A DNA stretch of 64,000 nucleotides from Candidatus Fredericiella danica (GCA_016713335.1 JADJPH010000104.1:1-64000), one strand, 5' to 3'. Shown: positions 20,485 to 30,117, numbered from the stretch's first letter. Translations and numbers: made by a program. The notes: generated by a model not told the origin, from the sequence alone.

Positions 20485-21422
20485 ATGAGCACAATTGCCG
20501 CCAGCCCATCCAACAAGGTCGAGCCGATCTTCAATACAAAGCCGCGTGGTCTGTGGAGCCACGCGATGCAACGTCTGTTTCATCGCCGCTCGGCGATCAT
20601 CGGCATGATTATCCTCGGCTCACTCATTTTCATCGCCGTTTTTGCCCCGATTCTCGCCACGCACAATCCGGTGCAGTCGCTGATCGGCGTTGAAGACGTC
20701 AAGAAGCGCGAAACGCCCTGTGTGCGGTTGCTTGGCTGCACTGACCGTGCGGAACACATCTTTGGCACGGACGGCAACGTACGCGACCTATATAGCCGTG
20801 TGATCTATGCCTCGCGCATTTCACTGCTAGTGGGTATCGTGTCGGTGACGCTAGCGCTCATCATCGGCACGCTGATCGGCATGATCTCCGGATATGTTGG
20901 TGGTTACACCGACAACTTGTTGATGGGGATCATGGATGTGTTGCTGGCATTTCCAAGCCTGATCCTGGCGATTGCGATCGTAACGGTGCTTGGCCCGGGT
21001 CTCTTCAACACCTTGCTCGCCATCAGCATCGTGAGCATTCCGATCTATGCGCGCATCATGCGTTCGAGCGTGTTGGCGATCAAGCAGCAGGACTATGTGC
21101 TCGCGGATCGGGCAGTCGGCACATCGGCGACTCGGATTCTCTTTTGGGCATCCTGCCGAACTCGTTGACCCCATTGGTCGTTCAAGGCACCCTTGGCGTC
21201 GCCACCGCCATCCTGGAGGCGGCGGCACTCTCCTTCCTGGGTCTTGGCGCACAGCCGCCGACGCCGGAGTGGGGTTCCATGATCGGGCAGGAGCGCAATC
21301 AGGTCTTTACGGCGCCTCACCTGATCATCTTCCCCGGTATTGCATTGATCCTGACGGTGTTGGGCTTCAATCTGCTGGGGGATGGGTTGAGGGATGCGTT
21401 GGATCCGCGGCAGAGGTCGTGA
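20485..21422 (+). CDS. Peptide ABC permease, DppC type (one frameshift)
   Basis: About 312 residues from two frames joined near 21148; one G missing in TTTTGGGCATC restores LFWGILPNSLTPLVVQG. The N-terminal cytoplasmic segment, first helix (AIIGMIILGSLIFIAVFAPI), an extended periplasmic loop with two cysteines (TPCVRLLGC), FGTDGNVRDLYSRVIYASRI and the EAA loop region at about 200 are recognisable. It ends GLRDALDPRQRS, and its TGA is the first base of the following family A array. It closes the second peptide-type cassette, which also lacks ATPase genes. Confidence 0.88.
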
Positions 21423-21480
21423 GACAGGGAGACAGGGAGACAAAGAGACAAAGAGACAAAGAGACAAAGGAGACAAAGTC
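21423..21480. repeat. Family A GACAGGGAGACAAAGAG array
   Basis: Seven irregular copies of GAGACAAA/GAGACAGG beginning within the TGA stop codon of the DppC-like gene and ending shortly before the DASS-type transporter start. Confidence 0.75.
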
Positions 21481-21514
21481 ACAGTACCACGTAGTCTTCT
21501 CCTGTGGGTACGAG

Positions 21515-23403
21515 ATGATCATCACCTTCGTTATTCTTGCCGTTACGATTCTGCTGTTCGTCATCAACAAATTGAGACCCGATGTGGTGGCGATGTTGTC
21601 GCTGTTGGCGCTGTTTTTGACGGGGGTCTTGACGGCGCCGCAGGCGTTGGCAGGTTTCGCAGACTCCACCGTCATCATGGTCGCCGCTCTGTTTGTGGTG
21701 GGCGAAGGTTTGGCGCAGACGGGGATCACCGCCTGGATGGGACAGAGGCTGACCGGGTGGGCTGGGTCGAGCGAGACGCGGCTGCTGATCGCCCTGATGT
21801 TGGGGACCGCACTGCTGTCTGCGTTTTTGAGCAACACCGGGACGGTCGCCGTGTTGATGCCGGCGGTGGTGGCTGCTGTGTGGCGCATGCGGAGCCTGCC
21901 ATCGCGCTTCTTGATGCCCCTGGCCTTTGCCGCCAGTATGGGTGGGTTGATGACGCTGATTGGCACCCCGCCGAACATCGTCATATCGGACACGTTGACT
22001 GCAGCGGGGCTGCAGCCCTTCAGTTTCTTTGACTTTGCCAAGATTGGCCTGCCACTGTTGGCGTGCGCCGTGGTGTTCATGGTGCTCGTTGGGCGGCGGC
22101 TGTTGCCTGTGCGGGAAAGCGCACGACCAGCGGCAAACGTCGAAGACTGGGTGAATTCCGTTGTCGAGTCGTACGGTCTGGAAAGCCGGCTCTTCCGCTT
22201 GCGTACGCCAGGGATCCAGTCTGGTTGGCAAGACACTGGCGGAAGCAGGGCTTGGTGCAGAGTACCATCTCTCTGTGATCGCCTAGAGTCCGGCGCCAGG
22301 TTGACGCAAGCGGTGTCAAAACAGCACAGGGGATAGGCGTATTGTGCTTCCCCCACCTACAGGATGCTTTCGAGGGTGCGGATGCCTTGCCGGGACCACA
22401 GACCGTAGTGCATGCAAACGACATTTTGATCGTCAAGGGTGCACGTGAGGAGGCCGAGCGGGCGCAGGTGGACTTCAATCTTGGTCTGACCGAGGTGACT
22501 GGTGGTAGCACGGCCTTGTCTGACGTGCTGGTGTCACCCGAAGTTGGCGTTGCCGAGGTCATGTTGGCCCCGCGGTCCCAATACACTGGTCTGACGCTGA
22601 CTGAGGCGCAGATCGCGCAACAATACGGCGTTCAAGTGCTTTCCATCTTGCGAGCCAATCGCATCCTGCCGCGCGCCACGACGCAACTGCAATTTGGCGA
22701 CGCTTTGCTTGTCCGTGGCGCCTGGAATGACATTGCAAAATTCCGGATTGAGAGCGACAACTTTGTTGTGGTTGGGTTGCCGGAATCGATGGCGACACAG
22801 ATCGCCCGCTTCACGCTGCGCTCCTGGCTTGCCCTCGGCGCATTGGGGTTGATGGTGGTGTTGATGGTGACGAGCGCCGTGCCGACGGTGATGGCCGTGT
22901 TGATCGCGGCCATGATCATGGTGCTTTTCAAATGTCTTCCGCTTGAGAATGTCTATCGGGCAATCAACTGGCCCACCGTGGTCTTGATTGCGGCGACGCT
23001 GCCATTGAGCACTGCGCTGCAGGTGACAGGCGGGGCACAAGTCATTGTCGATACACTGGTGAGCACCGTGGGAGCGATGGGGCCAATCCCGTTGATGGCT
23101 GCCATCTTCCTATTGACGGCGGGGTTTAGCCAGGTGATCAGCAACACCGCCACGACGGTGTTGGTGGCGCCGATCGTGTTGCAAATGGCGATGAACCTCG
23201 GCCTCTCGCCGTACCCACTCCTGGCCGTTGTGGCCGTCGGCGCCTCTGCCGCCTTCCTTACCCCCATTGCCTCGCCGGTGAACACATTGGTGATGACCCC
23301 CGGCGGATACCGCTTCAACGACTACGTGAAGGTCGGTTTGCCCCTCCTCTTAATTGCGATGGTGCTTGCGCTGCTGCTGGCACCGGTGTTTTGGCCGTTG
23401 TAA
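21515..23403 (+). CDS. SLC13/DASS-type anion transporter with TrkA-C domains (two or more frameshifts)
   Basis: About 625 residues after joining frames. The N-terminal membrane half starts MIITFVILAVTILLFVINKL and includes SNTGTVAVLMPAVVAAVWR and IGTPPNIVISDTL, the SNT and GTPPN signatures of divalent anion:Na+ symporters. The second half mirrors it with QVISNTATTVLVAPIV and LTPIASPVNTLVM near the end. Between the halves lie two RCK_C/TrkA-C regulatory domains, partly broken: LVGKTLAEAGLGAEYHLSVI is in a third frame (about 22211-22284) and GLTLTEAQIAQQYGVQVLSI in the last. Frameshifts lie near 22210 and 22285-22340. The likely substrate is sulfate or a dicarboxylate; the sequence does not decide. 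The ATG at 21515 is the first after the repeat array. Confidence 0.8.
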
Positions 23404-23407
23404 GAAG

Positions 23408-23497
23408 AGGGATTGGAGATTAGAGATTGGAGATTAGGGATTGGAGATTCGCGCGAATCTCTAATCCCCAATCTCTAATCTCCAATCTCCAATCTCA
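23408..23497. repeat. Family C inverted repeat (GATTGGAGATTAGA)
   Basis: Tandem GATTGGAGATTAGAGATTGG on the left and its complement CTAATCTCCAATCTCCAATC on the right, with a palindromic centre GATTCGCGCGAATC at about 23444-23457. It lies exactly between two convergent genes: four bases after the TAA of the transporter and touching the TGA of the unknown protein. It could form a long hairpin and act as a bidirectional terminator. Confidence 0.75.
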
Positions 23498-24490
23498 ATA
23501 TAGGCCCATCTTCCCCTTCATCGCTTCATCAAAATCTCCAATGAAGGTCCACCAGTTGGTCAACGGGCGGCCACGGTAGGTGAGATTGTTGTTGGCGCCG
23601 GGTAGGTTTTGCATCCAGTAGATGAACCAGGTCAGGCTGTCGCGATTCCAGCGGTCGCTGTTCATGGCGATGCGTTGGCCGCTGCCATCGGGACGCCAAT
23701 CTTCGATGTCGGTGAGCACGGTCTTGGAGTTGCGCCAATCGTAGTCACGCTCGCCGTTGGGCGGATAGTGCGCCCAGCCGCAGCGCCCCTCGCCCGGCTT
23801 TCCCACAAATTTATTCCAGAATAGATCCGGGTCGATGTGGCGGAGAACGGCCTCGATCTGGTGCATGTGGTCTTCGACGGCTTCGGACGGACCCCGCTGG
23901 TAGTTGTAGTGGTAGAAGGTGTAGGTGTTCTGATAGACGGGCAGATCGTGCGGGTCACGGTCGCTGTTGGAGATGTCGCCCCAAGGCCCGGCCATGTTGG
24001 ACTCCCACAGATCGACGACACCCCCGTGGTAGCCCCACAGCCAGATCTCTTTGACGCCGCGGCCTTCGACATAGCGGCGTGCGTCGACGCGTGCCGTGAT
24101 GGCCTGGTAGTCGGTCATAGGGACCTTGTGACCGGGCTTGCGCCAGGTGGGGAGCGGTTCTAGGAACTCCAGGCTATCTACGATCTCGTAGTGCAGGCTC
24201 GGTTTGGCGATGGGGTCTTTGTAGCCGTGGTAGATGCTACCCTGCGCCAGTGCTTCGAGCACACGCTGCGTGGTGCGTTCGGTGTGCTGGCGGATCTCCG
24301 CAAGCGAGCCGCGCACATCGCCGGTGGCGCGCACGTCGAGTTGGTCGCCGCTGACCGGGAAATAGTGGATCAGGAGCACCGGGACGGTGAAGGTGGCGTC
24401 CTGGGGGCGCGGCTGGATGGGTGACGTAAGCGATGGGGATTGGGGGTTGTCTTGGAACCAGGAAAGGAATTGGCGGAAGATGTCGGGCAT
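23495..24490 (-). CDS. Conserved protein of unknown function
   Basis: About 331 residues from the ATG at 24490 (MPDIFRQF); a start at 24520 would add ten residues. I do not recognise a named domain. It has no signal peptide or membrane helix. It is rich in Trp, Tyr, Asn and His with strikingly motif-like segments: KEIWLWGYHGG (about 148), WESNMAGPWGDISNS (about 165), the TYTFYHYNYQRG block (about 190), EAVEDHMHQIEAVL (about 205), CGWAHYPPNGERDYDW (about 238) and the WFIYWMQNLPGANN block near the end. The density of conserved-looking His, Asp, Glu and Trp suggests an enzyme or carbohydrate-binding protein, but that is only an impression. It is convergent with the transporter and monocistronic. 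Confidence 0.7.
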   Translation of the reverse strand: MPDIFRQFLSWFQDNPQSPSLTSPIQPRPQDATFTVPVLLIHYFPVSGDQLDVRATGDVRGSLAEIRQHTERTTQRVLEALAQGSIYHGYKDPIAKPSLHYEIVDSLEFLEPLPTWRKPGHKVPMTDYQAITARVDARRYVEGRGVKEIWLWGYHGGVVDLWESNMAGPWGDISNSDRDPHDLPVYQNTYTFYHYNYQRGPSEAVEDHMHQIEAVLRHIDPDLFWNKFVGKPGEGRCGWAHYPPNGERDYDWRNSKTVLTDIEDWRPDGSGQRIAMNSDRWNRDSLTWFIYWMQNLPGANNNLTYRGRPLTNWWTFIGDFDEAMKGKMGLY

Positions 24491-24520
24491 GGTTTGATCG
24501 CGTTGGTGCGTTGATAACAA

Positions 24521-24769
24521 AAATGGGCTGGGGTAGGTGCTTTCAGCCGTACGGCGCTTGCACCTATGTTGCCTGCTCGTGCCACCGGCTTACGCCTGTG
24601 CTACACGGGGCAGGCTGCCCAGCTCGCTCTTTTCAGTGTAACACAGAATGACTGATACTCTCTCCCGTCAAGGGAAAATCGTAGGGACATCGGCGGTGCC
24701 GGTGACCCTACGAGAAACCTTCGTTGGTGACCCCGCGGCGGTGCCGGGGAGCTTGGGGTTGGTGACCCC
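24521..24769. other. Non-coding leader before the tandem array
   Basis: No gene seen. It contains palindromic fragments related to the array that follows (GTAGGGACATCGGCGGTGCC at about 24681 in the opposite orientation, and a degenerate unit at 24717-24760), so the array may have grown from a palindromic seed. Confidence 0.4.
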
Positions 24770-25145
24770 GGACACGGCGGTGCCGATGTCCCTACGAGAT
24801 CATTCGTTGGTGACCCCGGACACGGCGGTGCCGATGTCCCTACGATGATCATTCGTTGGTGACCCCGGACACGGCGGTGCCGATGTCCCTACGAGATCAT
24901 TCGTTGGTGACCCCGGACACGGCGGTGCCGATGTCCCTACGATGAGGGGATCTGCGTCGATAACGACGGACACGGCGGTGCCGATGTCCCTACGAGATCA
25001 TTCGTTGGTGACCCCGGACACGGCGGTGCCGATGTCCCTACGATGCGGGATCGGCGTCGATAACGACGGACACGGCGGTGCCGATGTCCCTACAGGGCGG
25101 GGTTGCGTCGATCACACCGGACACGGCCATGCCGTTGTCCCTACG
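24770..25145. repeat. Tandem repeat array, eight units of 48-53 bases
   Basis: The core GGACACGGCGGTGCCGATGT, always followed by CCCTAC, starts at 24770, 24818, 24867, 24915, 24968, 25016, 25068 and (diverged) 25119. Linkers are of two kinds: GAGATCATTCGTTGGTGACC in most units and a GCGTCGATAACGAC type in two others (before 24968 and 25068), so higher-order alternation is visible. The core is itself partly palindromic (GGCGGTGCC). There is no cas gene and the linkers are not unique spacers, so this is not CRISPR. It sits in the roughly 715-base gap between the unknown protein and the sod terminator. Confidence 0.85.
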
Positions 25146-25192
25146 GTATGTAACACCACAATGATCTGAAATTCATTCGGATTGGGGAAAGA

Positions 25193-25223
25193 CCTGCCAG
25201 GAAGCTTTTGGCTTCCTGGCAGG
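25193..25223 (-). terminator. Hairpin terminator of the superoxide dismutase gene
   Basis: Perfect 13-base stem CCTGCCAGGAAGC / GCTTCCTGGCAGG with a five-base loop, 13 bases after the sod stop codon, followed on the minus strand by TCTTTCCCC. The stem shares CCAGGAAG/CTTCCTGG with the hairpin at 40205-40237. Confidence 0.7.
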
Positions 25224-25235
25224 ATGCGAGGCTTC

Positions 25236-25846
25236 TTACTTGCGGGCGGCGGCGTAGTTGCTGGCGACAGCGTCCCAGTCGACGACGCTCCACCAGGCAT
25301 CCAGATAGTCGGGCCGGCGGTTCTGATACTTCAGGTAATAGGCATGTTCCCAGACGTCGACGCCCAGGATCGGGGTGTCACCCTGCATCAGGGGCTGTCC
25401 TGATTGGGGAGGTTGTAGGCATCGATGCTGCCATCGGGCTTCACAACCAGCCAGGCCCAGCCGCTGCCAAAGCGGGTAATGCCAAGCTGTTTGAACTTGG
25501 CCTTGAATTCGTCAAAATTGCCCCACTTGGCGTCAATGGCCGCGGCCAGCGCGCCTGAGGGTGCGCCGCCCTTGTTGGGACCCATGATGGTCCAGAACAG
25601 ACTGTGGTTGGCGTGACCGCCGCCGTTGTTGCGCACCGCGGTGCGGATGTTTTCGGGCACCTGGTCGATCTTGCGGCAGATTTCTTCAATCGACTTGGAT
25701 TCCCATTCGGTGCCGGCGATTGCGTTGTTCAGGTTCGTAATGTACGCCTGGTGGTGCTTGCCGTGGTGGATGTTCATCGTGGTTTCGTCGATGTACGGTT
25801 CCAGCGCATTGGCGGCATAGGGCAGGGCAGGTAAGGTGAAAGCCAT
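25236..25846 (-). CDS. Superoxide dismutase, Fe/Mn type (one frameshift)
   Basis: About 203 residues, normal for the family, after restoring one C in the run at about 25396 (SP then LMQGDTPILGVDVWEHAYYL). Metal ligands are all visible: His of NIHHGKHHQAY (about 27), His of GGHANHSLFW (about 75), and Asp and His of DVWEHAYYLKYQNRRPDYL near the end. It dismutates superoxide in the cytoplasm. GGGGHANH-like sequence and a Gly-rich middle do not decide Fe versus Mn. The start MAFTLPALPYAANALEP is preceded by GGAGGAAAGAATC, an excellent ribosome binding site. Followed by a strong hairpin. Confidence 0.95.
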
Positions 25847-26091
25847 GATTCTTTCCTCCGTTGAGTGATTCGTATAGGTCAAACCGGTATGCAATCACAG
25901 AATTGCGCGTTTACCGGTCTAATAGCATAACCCAACTTTGGGGTTGATTCGGTGGCGGATTATACAAAGATAGTGACAAACAGAGCCGCGAACGTGAGCG
26001 AGCGGTTTGTGCCGGTAGCGATGGCGGGGGGAAACGCCTTACTGACGTGCGGCGCTCTGATGCGGCGGCGCGGTGATTGTGCGGCGCAAGT

Positions 26092-26649
26092 TCAGGGGGC
26101 CGGTGGAATGGCGGTGACGTGGACGAAGACGGTGCGGCGGCGGTGGAGGTGGACGGTCCAGCCGTGGCCGCGCAGGAGATCGATGGTGGGGCGATCCAGG
26201 TGACAGTTGTGGGCGACGCGGCTCCAAATTGGGGTGACGGCGGAGAAGACCGCAGCGACCGCAGATGTGGTGGGCCGGATGTGTTCGACCATGTGCAGCG
26301 CGCCGTCCGGCTTGAGCACGCGGCGAATCTCGCCCAATGCCCGTTCCGGATCCGCTACCGAGCAGAAGACGAGGCTGGAAACCACATGGTCGAAACGGGC
26401 GTCTTCGAAGGGCAGTGATTCCGCAGCGCCTACCTTCACCACGATCGGGACGGATGTCTCCCCCCTGCGCGACTCTGCTTTCGCGGCGAGTGTGGCATCG
26501 GGTTCGATCGCCCAGACGCCGGCTGCGGCACGGTAGAGGGGTAAATTAGCACCGCTCCCGACGCCAATCTCCAGCACGTCGCCGGTCAAATCTCTTACCA
26601 GTTGTTCGCGCCAGCTACCTTTGGCCCGGAGCGTCGTTGTGTTAGCCAT
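26092..26649 (-). CDS. Class I SAM-dependent methyltransferase
   Basis: A 185-residue protein with the Methyltransf_11 fold. Motif I is VLEIGVGSGANLP (about residues 26-38), motif II acidic residue in WAIEPDATL, and the PFEDARFDHVVSSLVFCSV segment carries motifs III-IV. The end (PPAP) is short. Its ATG overlaps the stop codon of the upstream metallophosphoesterase by eight bases, so the two are translationally coupled. Small size and the loop ADPERALGEIRRVLKPDG resemble UbiE/phospholipid-type methyltransferases. The acceptor is unknown. Confidence 0.85.
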   Translation of the reverse strand: MANTTTLRAKGSWREQLVRDLTGDVLEIGVGSGANLPLYRAAAGVWAIEPDATLAAKAESRRGETSVPIVVKVGAAESLPFEDARFDHVVSSLVFCSVADPERALGEIRRVLKPDGALHMVEHIRPTTSAVAAVFSAVTPIWSRVAHNCHLDRPTIDLLRGHGWTVHLHRRRTVFVHVTAIPPAP

Positions 26650-27712
26650 AGAGTGTGATCAGCGTGACCTGTGGGCGGGTGCGAAAGCGTAACGGGATGC
26701 CTTCGCCGATGCCGCGGCTGACGTAAAATTGGGTATGCCCACGCGAGAATTGCCCGGAGACCTGTGCGCGTGAAAGATGGGCGGATTGCGTGTGCGCCGG
26801 TCCCCAGAAAGGCACCTGCAGTTGACCGCCGTGCGTGTGCCCGGAGATGACGGCATCGACCCGGTCCAACGCCGGGTGCGCAATGATGTCGGGGTTGTGG
26901 CTCAAGAGCACGGCCGGCTCGCCTGCCGGGATTGCGGCGAGGGCATCTGCCAGGTGGGGTGTCCCTTGCCCAAGATCATCGATGCCGGCCAGGTAGATAT
27001 CCAACGGCAGCGATGGGTCTATAACATGGACCGAACGGTTATGCAAGACCTGGTAGTCCATCTCCTGCAGGAGCGCAGATAAGGCGTCGGTGTCGTTTGC
27101 ACCGATCGGTTTGCCATCGAGTGGAGTGTTGCGCACGTACCAAACGAAGCGGGGCAGGCGAGATGCCGCCAATGTGACTCTGCCGAGCGGGTTGGCGCCG
27201 CGGTTGCGTGCGGTTTCGAGGTTCTGAAAGGTGCGCCACATGCGCGGCAGCGTGACGAGCATGTTGTAGTGCGTGTAGTCGTGGTTGCCATAGACGGCAT
27301 AGCGGCCCAGGCGGGGTGCCGGCACCGCAGCGAGCAATTCGCGCACCAGTTCTAGCCCGCTATCGTAATGAATGAAATCACCCGTATGAATCAGCAGATC
27401 ATATTCGAGGCCATCGACCAGCCGGCGGATGCGGTCAATCTTTTTCCGTTCCCGTGCGGTACGATTTCCCCCGCAAAAGTGGCTATCGGCGAGTTGTAGG
27501 ATACGGAGTCCACGCGCCGGCAAACGGCCGGGTGCGTTGATTTGCATCTCAACACAGGCGAATTCGATGTTGAGCGGTTCGATCGCATAGGCATAAACGC
27601 CGAGGAGGGCAGCCGTGCTGGCGCCCGCCAATGCCAAACCAGTAAGCCCGCGCAGGGGGCTTCGTGTCACGCGCACCGCCGGCTCTTGCGGTGCGATTTG
27701 AATCTCTGCCAT
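26642..27712 (-). CDS. Membrane-anchored metallophosphoesterase (YkuE-like)
   Basis: A 356-residue protein with one N-terminal membrane helix (GLTGLALAGASTAALLGVYA, about residues 23-42) and a calcineurin-like domain outside or facing the membrane. All motifs are present: LQLADSHFCGGN (about 72), HTGDFIHYDSG (about 110), YGNHDYTHYN (about 142), LLSHNPDII (about 290) and SGHTHGGQLQVPFWGP (about 310). This order and the GHTHGGQ..P motif are typical of YkuE-type UDP-diacylglucosamine or phospholipid phosphatases, but the substrate is not settled. It is cotranscribed with the methyltransferase. Intact, no frameshift. Confidence 0.88.
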   Translation of the reverse strand: MAEIQIAPQEPAVRVTRSPLRGLTGLALAGASTAALLGVYAYAIEPLNIEFACVEMQINAPGRLPARGLRILQLADSHFCGGNRTARERKKIDRIRRLVDGLEYDLLIHTGDFIHYDSGLELVRELLAAVPAPRLGRYAVYGNHDYTHYNMLVTLPRMWRTFQNLETARNRGANPLGRVTLAASRLPRFVWYVRNTPLDGKPIGANDTDALSALLQEMDYQVLHNRSVHVIDPSLPLDIYLAGIDDLGQGTPHLADALAAIPAGEPAVLLSHNPDIIAHPALDRVDAVISGHTHGGQLQVPFWGPAHTQSAHLSRAQVSGQFSRGHTQFYVSRGIGEGIPLRFRTRPQVTLITLYG

Positions 27713-27886
27713 AGTTTCTGACTTCTCCTATGCTCTATCATACGCCATTGGGGGTGGGGGGATGAAAAGGTGGGGCGTGTGACACGGATCCTCAATACAC
27801 CTCAGAACCCCGTGACAACCCTTTCCCTCCATCATTAGCTTGTTTCCAAGATGGCGCTTGTTGTGTGACAAGGAAATGGCTGATTC

Positions 27887-28537
27887 ATGAAGAACCCGAT
27901 TCGGGTCGTGATCGCCGATGACCATGCCCTGGTGCTGCAGGGACTCCGGAGCCTTCTGGCCGCTGAGGAGGATATTCGCGTCATCGCGACGGCAACCGAC
28001 GGTGAACGGTTGATGGATGCCGTGGAACGCTTTGCCCCTGAAGTGGCGCTGGTGGACGTTCGGATGCCCTATCTCGATGGGTTGGCGTGCCTGGAACGGA
28101 TCCGTGCCACGGCGCCGGAGACGCGGGTGCTCCTAATCACTGCCTACGATGACGGTGACACGTTGCGCACTCTGATTGCAGCCGGTCCGGATGGTCTCCT
28201 GCTGAAGTGCGACCCGCCCGAGCAGGTCGCGGCAGCCATTCGCCAGGTGATGGCGGGACAACTGGTCTTCCCGGCATCCGCCCGGCAGTTGCTCCGCCCT
28301 GCAACGCCGAAAACGACTGCCGTTGAGCTATCTCCGCGCGAATTGGATGTGCTCAAACTTGTGGCGGAGGGGCTGAGCAATCTGGAGATCACACAGCGGC
28401 TGCACATCAGTGCAAACACCGTAAAGTTTCATCTTCAGAATATCTACCAGCGGCTGGGCGTGCAGAATCGAACGGAGGCGAGCCGTTGGTATCTTGACCA
28501 TGGACGGGTGCGCGAGGGTGAGCGGTCCCGGTCATGA
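27887..28537 (+). CDS. NarL/LuxR-family response regulator
   Basis: A 216-residue two-component transcription factor. The receiver domain covers about residues 5-120, with the acidic pocket DDH near 11-13, the phospho-acceptor Asp in ALVDVRMPYLDG (about 56), and the conserved Lys in LLLKCDPPEQ (about 106). The C-terminal LuxR helix-turn-helix is ELSPRELDVLKLVAEGLSN to TVKFHLQNIYQRLG (about 145-195). No sensor kinase is adjacent. It lies about 190 bases upstream of the RuBisCO gene in the same direction and might regulate it, but no binding sites are evident. AAGGAAATGG precedes the start. Confidence 0.93.
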   Translation: MKNPIRVVIADDHALVLQGLRSLLAAEEDIRVIATATDGERLMDAVERFAPEVALVDVRMPYLDGLACLERIRATAPETRVLLITAYDDGDTLRTLIAAGPDGLLLKCDPPEQVAAAIRQVMAGQLVFPASARQLLRPATPKTTAVELSPRELDVLKLVAEGLSNLEITQRLHISANTVKFHLQNIYQRLGVQNRTEASRWYLDHGRVREGERSRS

Positions 28538-28730
28538 AGGCGCACCCGCCCATTTGGGCGGGTGAACAACCATCCGGTCACCCCCCAATGACCACCTGCT
28601 TGTGTATTCTGGCACAAATGAAATCCTGGTAAAGTAGCGGCAAGTTTGCAGAGAGAGCCGGTGGTGTAACACGAACGCTTTGTTGCCGGTGGTCTACAGT
28701 CCTATGTAATTACTTGCCAGGAGAAGAACC

Positions 28731-30117
28731 ATGCAACTACAGATGCCAGCGACCCATGTGGCGAATGAGCAATCCGCGGTGGAAGTGAACAGCAAGTACC
28801 GCGCGGGCGTCCGGACCTATGCCGAGGATTACTACGCACCCGACTACGTGCCGCACGAAAGTGATCTGCTCTGCGCCTTTCGCATCACCCCGAAAAGCGG
28901 CGTGAGCATGATTGAGGCGGCGGCGGCTGTGGCGGCGGAGTCTTCGACCGGCACCTGGACCGAGGTCTGGTCCAACCAGTTGACGGATCTGGATTTCTAC
29001 AAAGCCAAGGTCTACGCCATTGAAGATGACATCGCGTTCATTGCCTACCCGCTCGACCTGTTTGAGGAAGGCAGCATCGTCAATATCATGTCGTCGATCG
29101 TCGGCAACGTCTTCGGCTTCAAAGCGGTTGCCGCGCTGCGCCTGGAAGACATGAAGATCCCACTGGCGCTCGTCAAGACGTTCCCGGGGCCGCGCGTGGG
29201 GCTGTATGATGAACGCGTCTGGTCAAACAAGTGGGGCCGGCCCTTGATTGGCGGCACGGTGAAGCCCAAGCTGGGGTTGTCGCCCAGAGACTATGCGACG
29301 ATTATCTACGAGTGCCTCGTCGGTGGGCTGGATACGACCAAAGATGACGAGAACATGAACTCGCAGCCCTTCAGCCGGTGGCGCGATCGGTTCATGTATG
29401 CGCAGGACGCCGTGGTCAATGCCATGGGGACGACCAATGAGTTCAAGGGCCACTGGCACAACATCACCGCAGCCTCGACCTCAGAATCGCTGCGGCGCAT
29501 GGAATATCTGCATGGCATGGGCGCCAAGATGTGTATGTTTGACTTCTTGACTGCCGGCTTCGCGGCCAGCACCGACATTTTTGCACGGGCCTCGGAATTG
29601 AACATGATTGTGCACTGCCACCGGGCCATGCATGCTGTGTTCACGCGCCAGAAGAATCATGGCATTCACATGCGGGTGGTGGCCAAGTGGCTGCGTCTTT
29701 CCGGCGGCGATCACCTGCACCGGCACGGTCGTAGGCAAGCTCGAAGGCTCCTGGAATGACACGCTGGGCATCATTGACCTGCTGCGCGAGCGAAGCATCA
29801 GCCCAGACCCGGTGCGCGGTATCTATTTTGACCAGGATTTTGGCGGTTTGAAGTCGGTGTGGCCGGTGGCGTCAGGGGGAATTCACATCCATAATATTCC
29901 TGATTTGCTCCGCATCTATGGCAACGATGCCTTCTTCCTCTTCGGCGGCGGCACGCACGGACACCCAAAAGGCAGCCGTGCCGGTGCACGGGCGAATCGT
30001 GTCGCCGTGGAAGAGTTGGTGGCCGGTAAGACACTTGAAGAGGCCGCGCGCACCTGCCCCGAACTGCGGGAGGCGATGGAGTTGTGGGGGAACGTGACGT
30101 TTGAAGTGCAGAACTGA
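28731..30117 (+). CDS. rbcL: RuBisCO large subunit, form I-like, without small-subunit gene (one frameshift)
   Basis: About 462 residues after correcting a two-base loss near 29720 (CTGCACCGG for CTGCACACCGG, restoring GGDHLHTGTVVGKLEG). It carboxylates ribulose bisphosphate. Active-site residues are all present: AAESSTGTWTEVW (Glu60 region), VGNVFGF (Asn123), GGTVKPKLG (Lys175, Lys177), TTKDDENMNSQPF (carbamylated Lys201, Asp203, Glu204), HCHRAMHAV (His294, Arg295), GGDHLH (His327), loop 6 VVGKLEG (Lys334), ASGGIH (Ser379) and LFGGGTHGHP (Gly403-404). KDDEN.NSQPF.RWRDRF marks form I. The C-terminus is short and no rbcS follows; phosphoribulokinase comes next. This fits the small-subunit-less form I' type reported from Chloroflexota. 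CCAGGAGAAGAACC is a strong ribosome binding site. Confidence 0.95.

Noticed and set aside
24770..25145. CRISPR array
   Set aside because: Repeats of this length are not separated by unique spacers; the intervening sequence is itself repeated, and no cas gene is near.
26642..27712. Cytosolic DNA-repair nuclease (SbcD/Mre11)
   Set aside because: The N-terminal membrane helix and the GHTHGGQ..P arrangement fit YkuE-type phosphoesterases; there is no SbcC partner.
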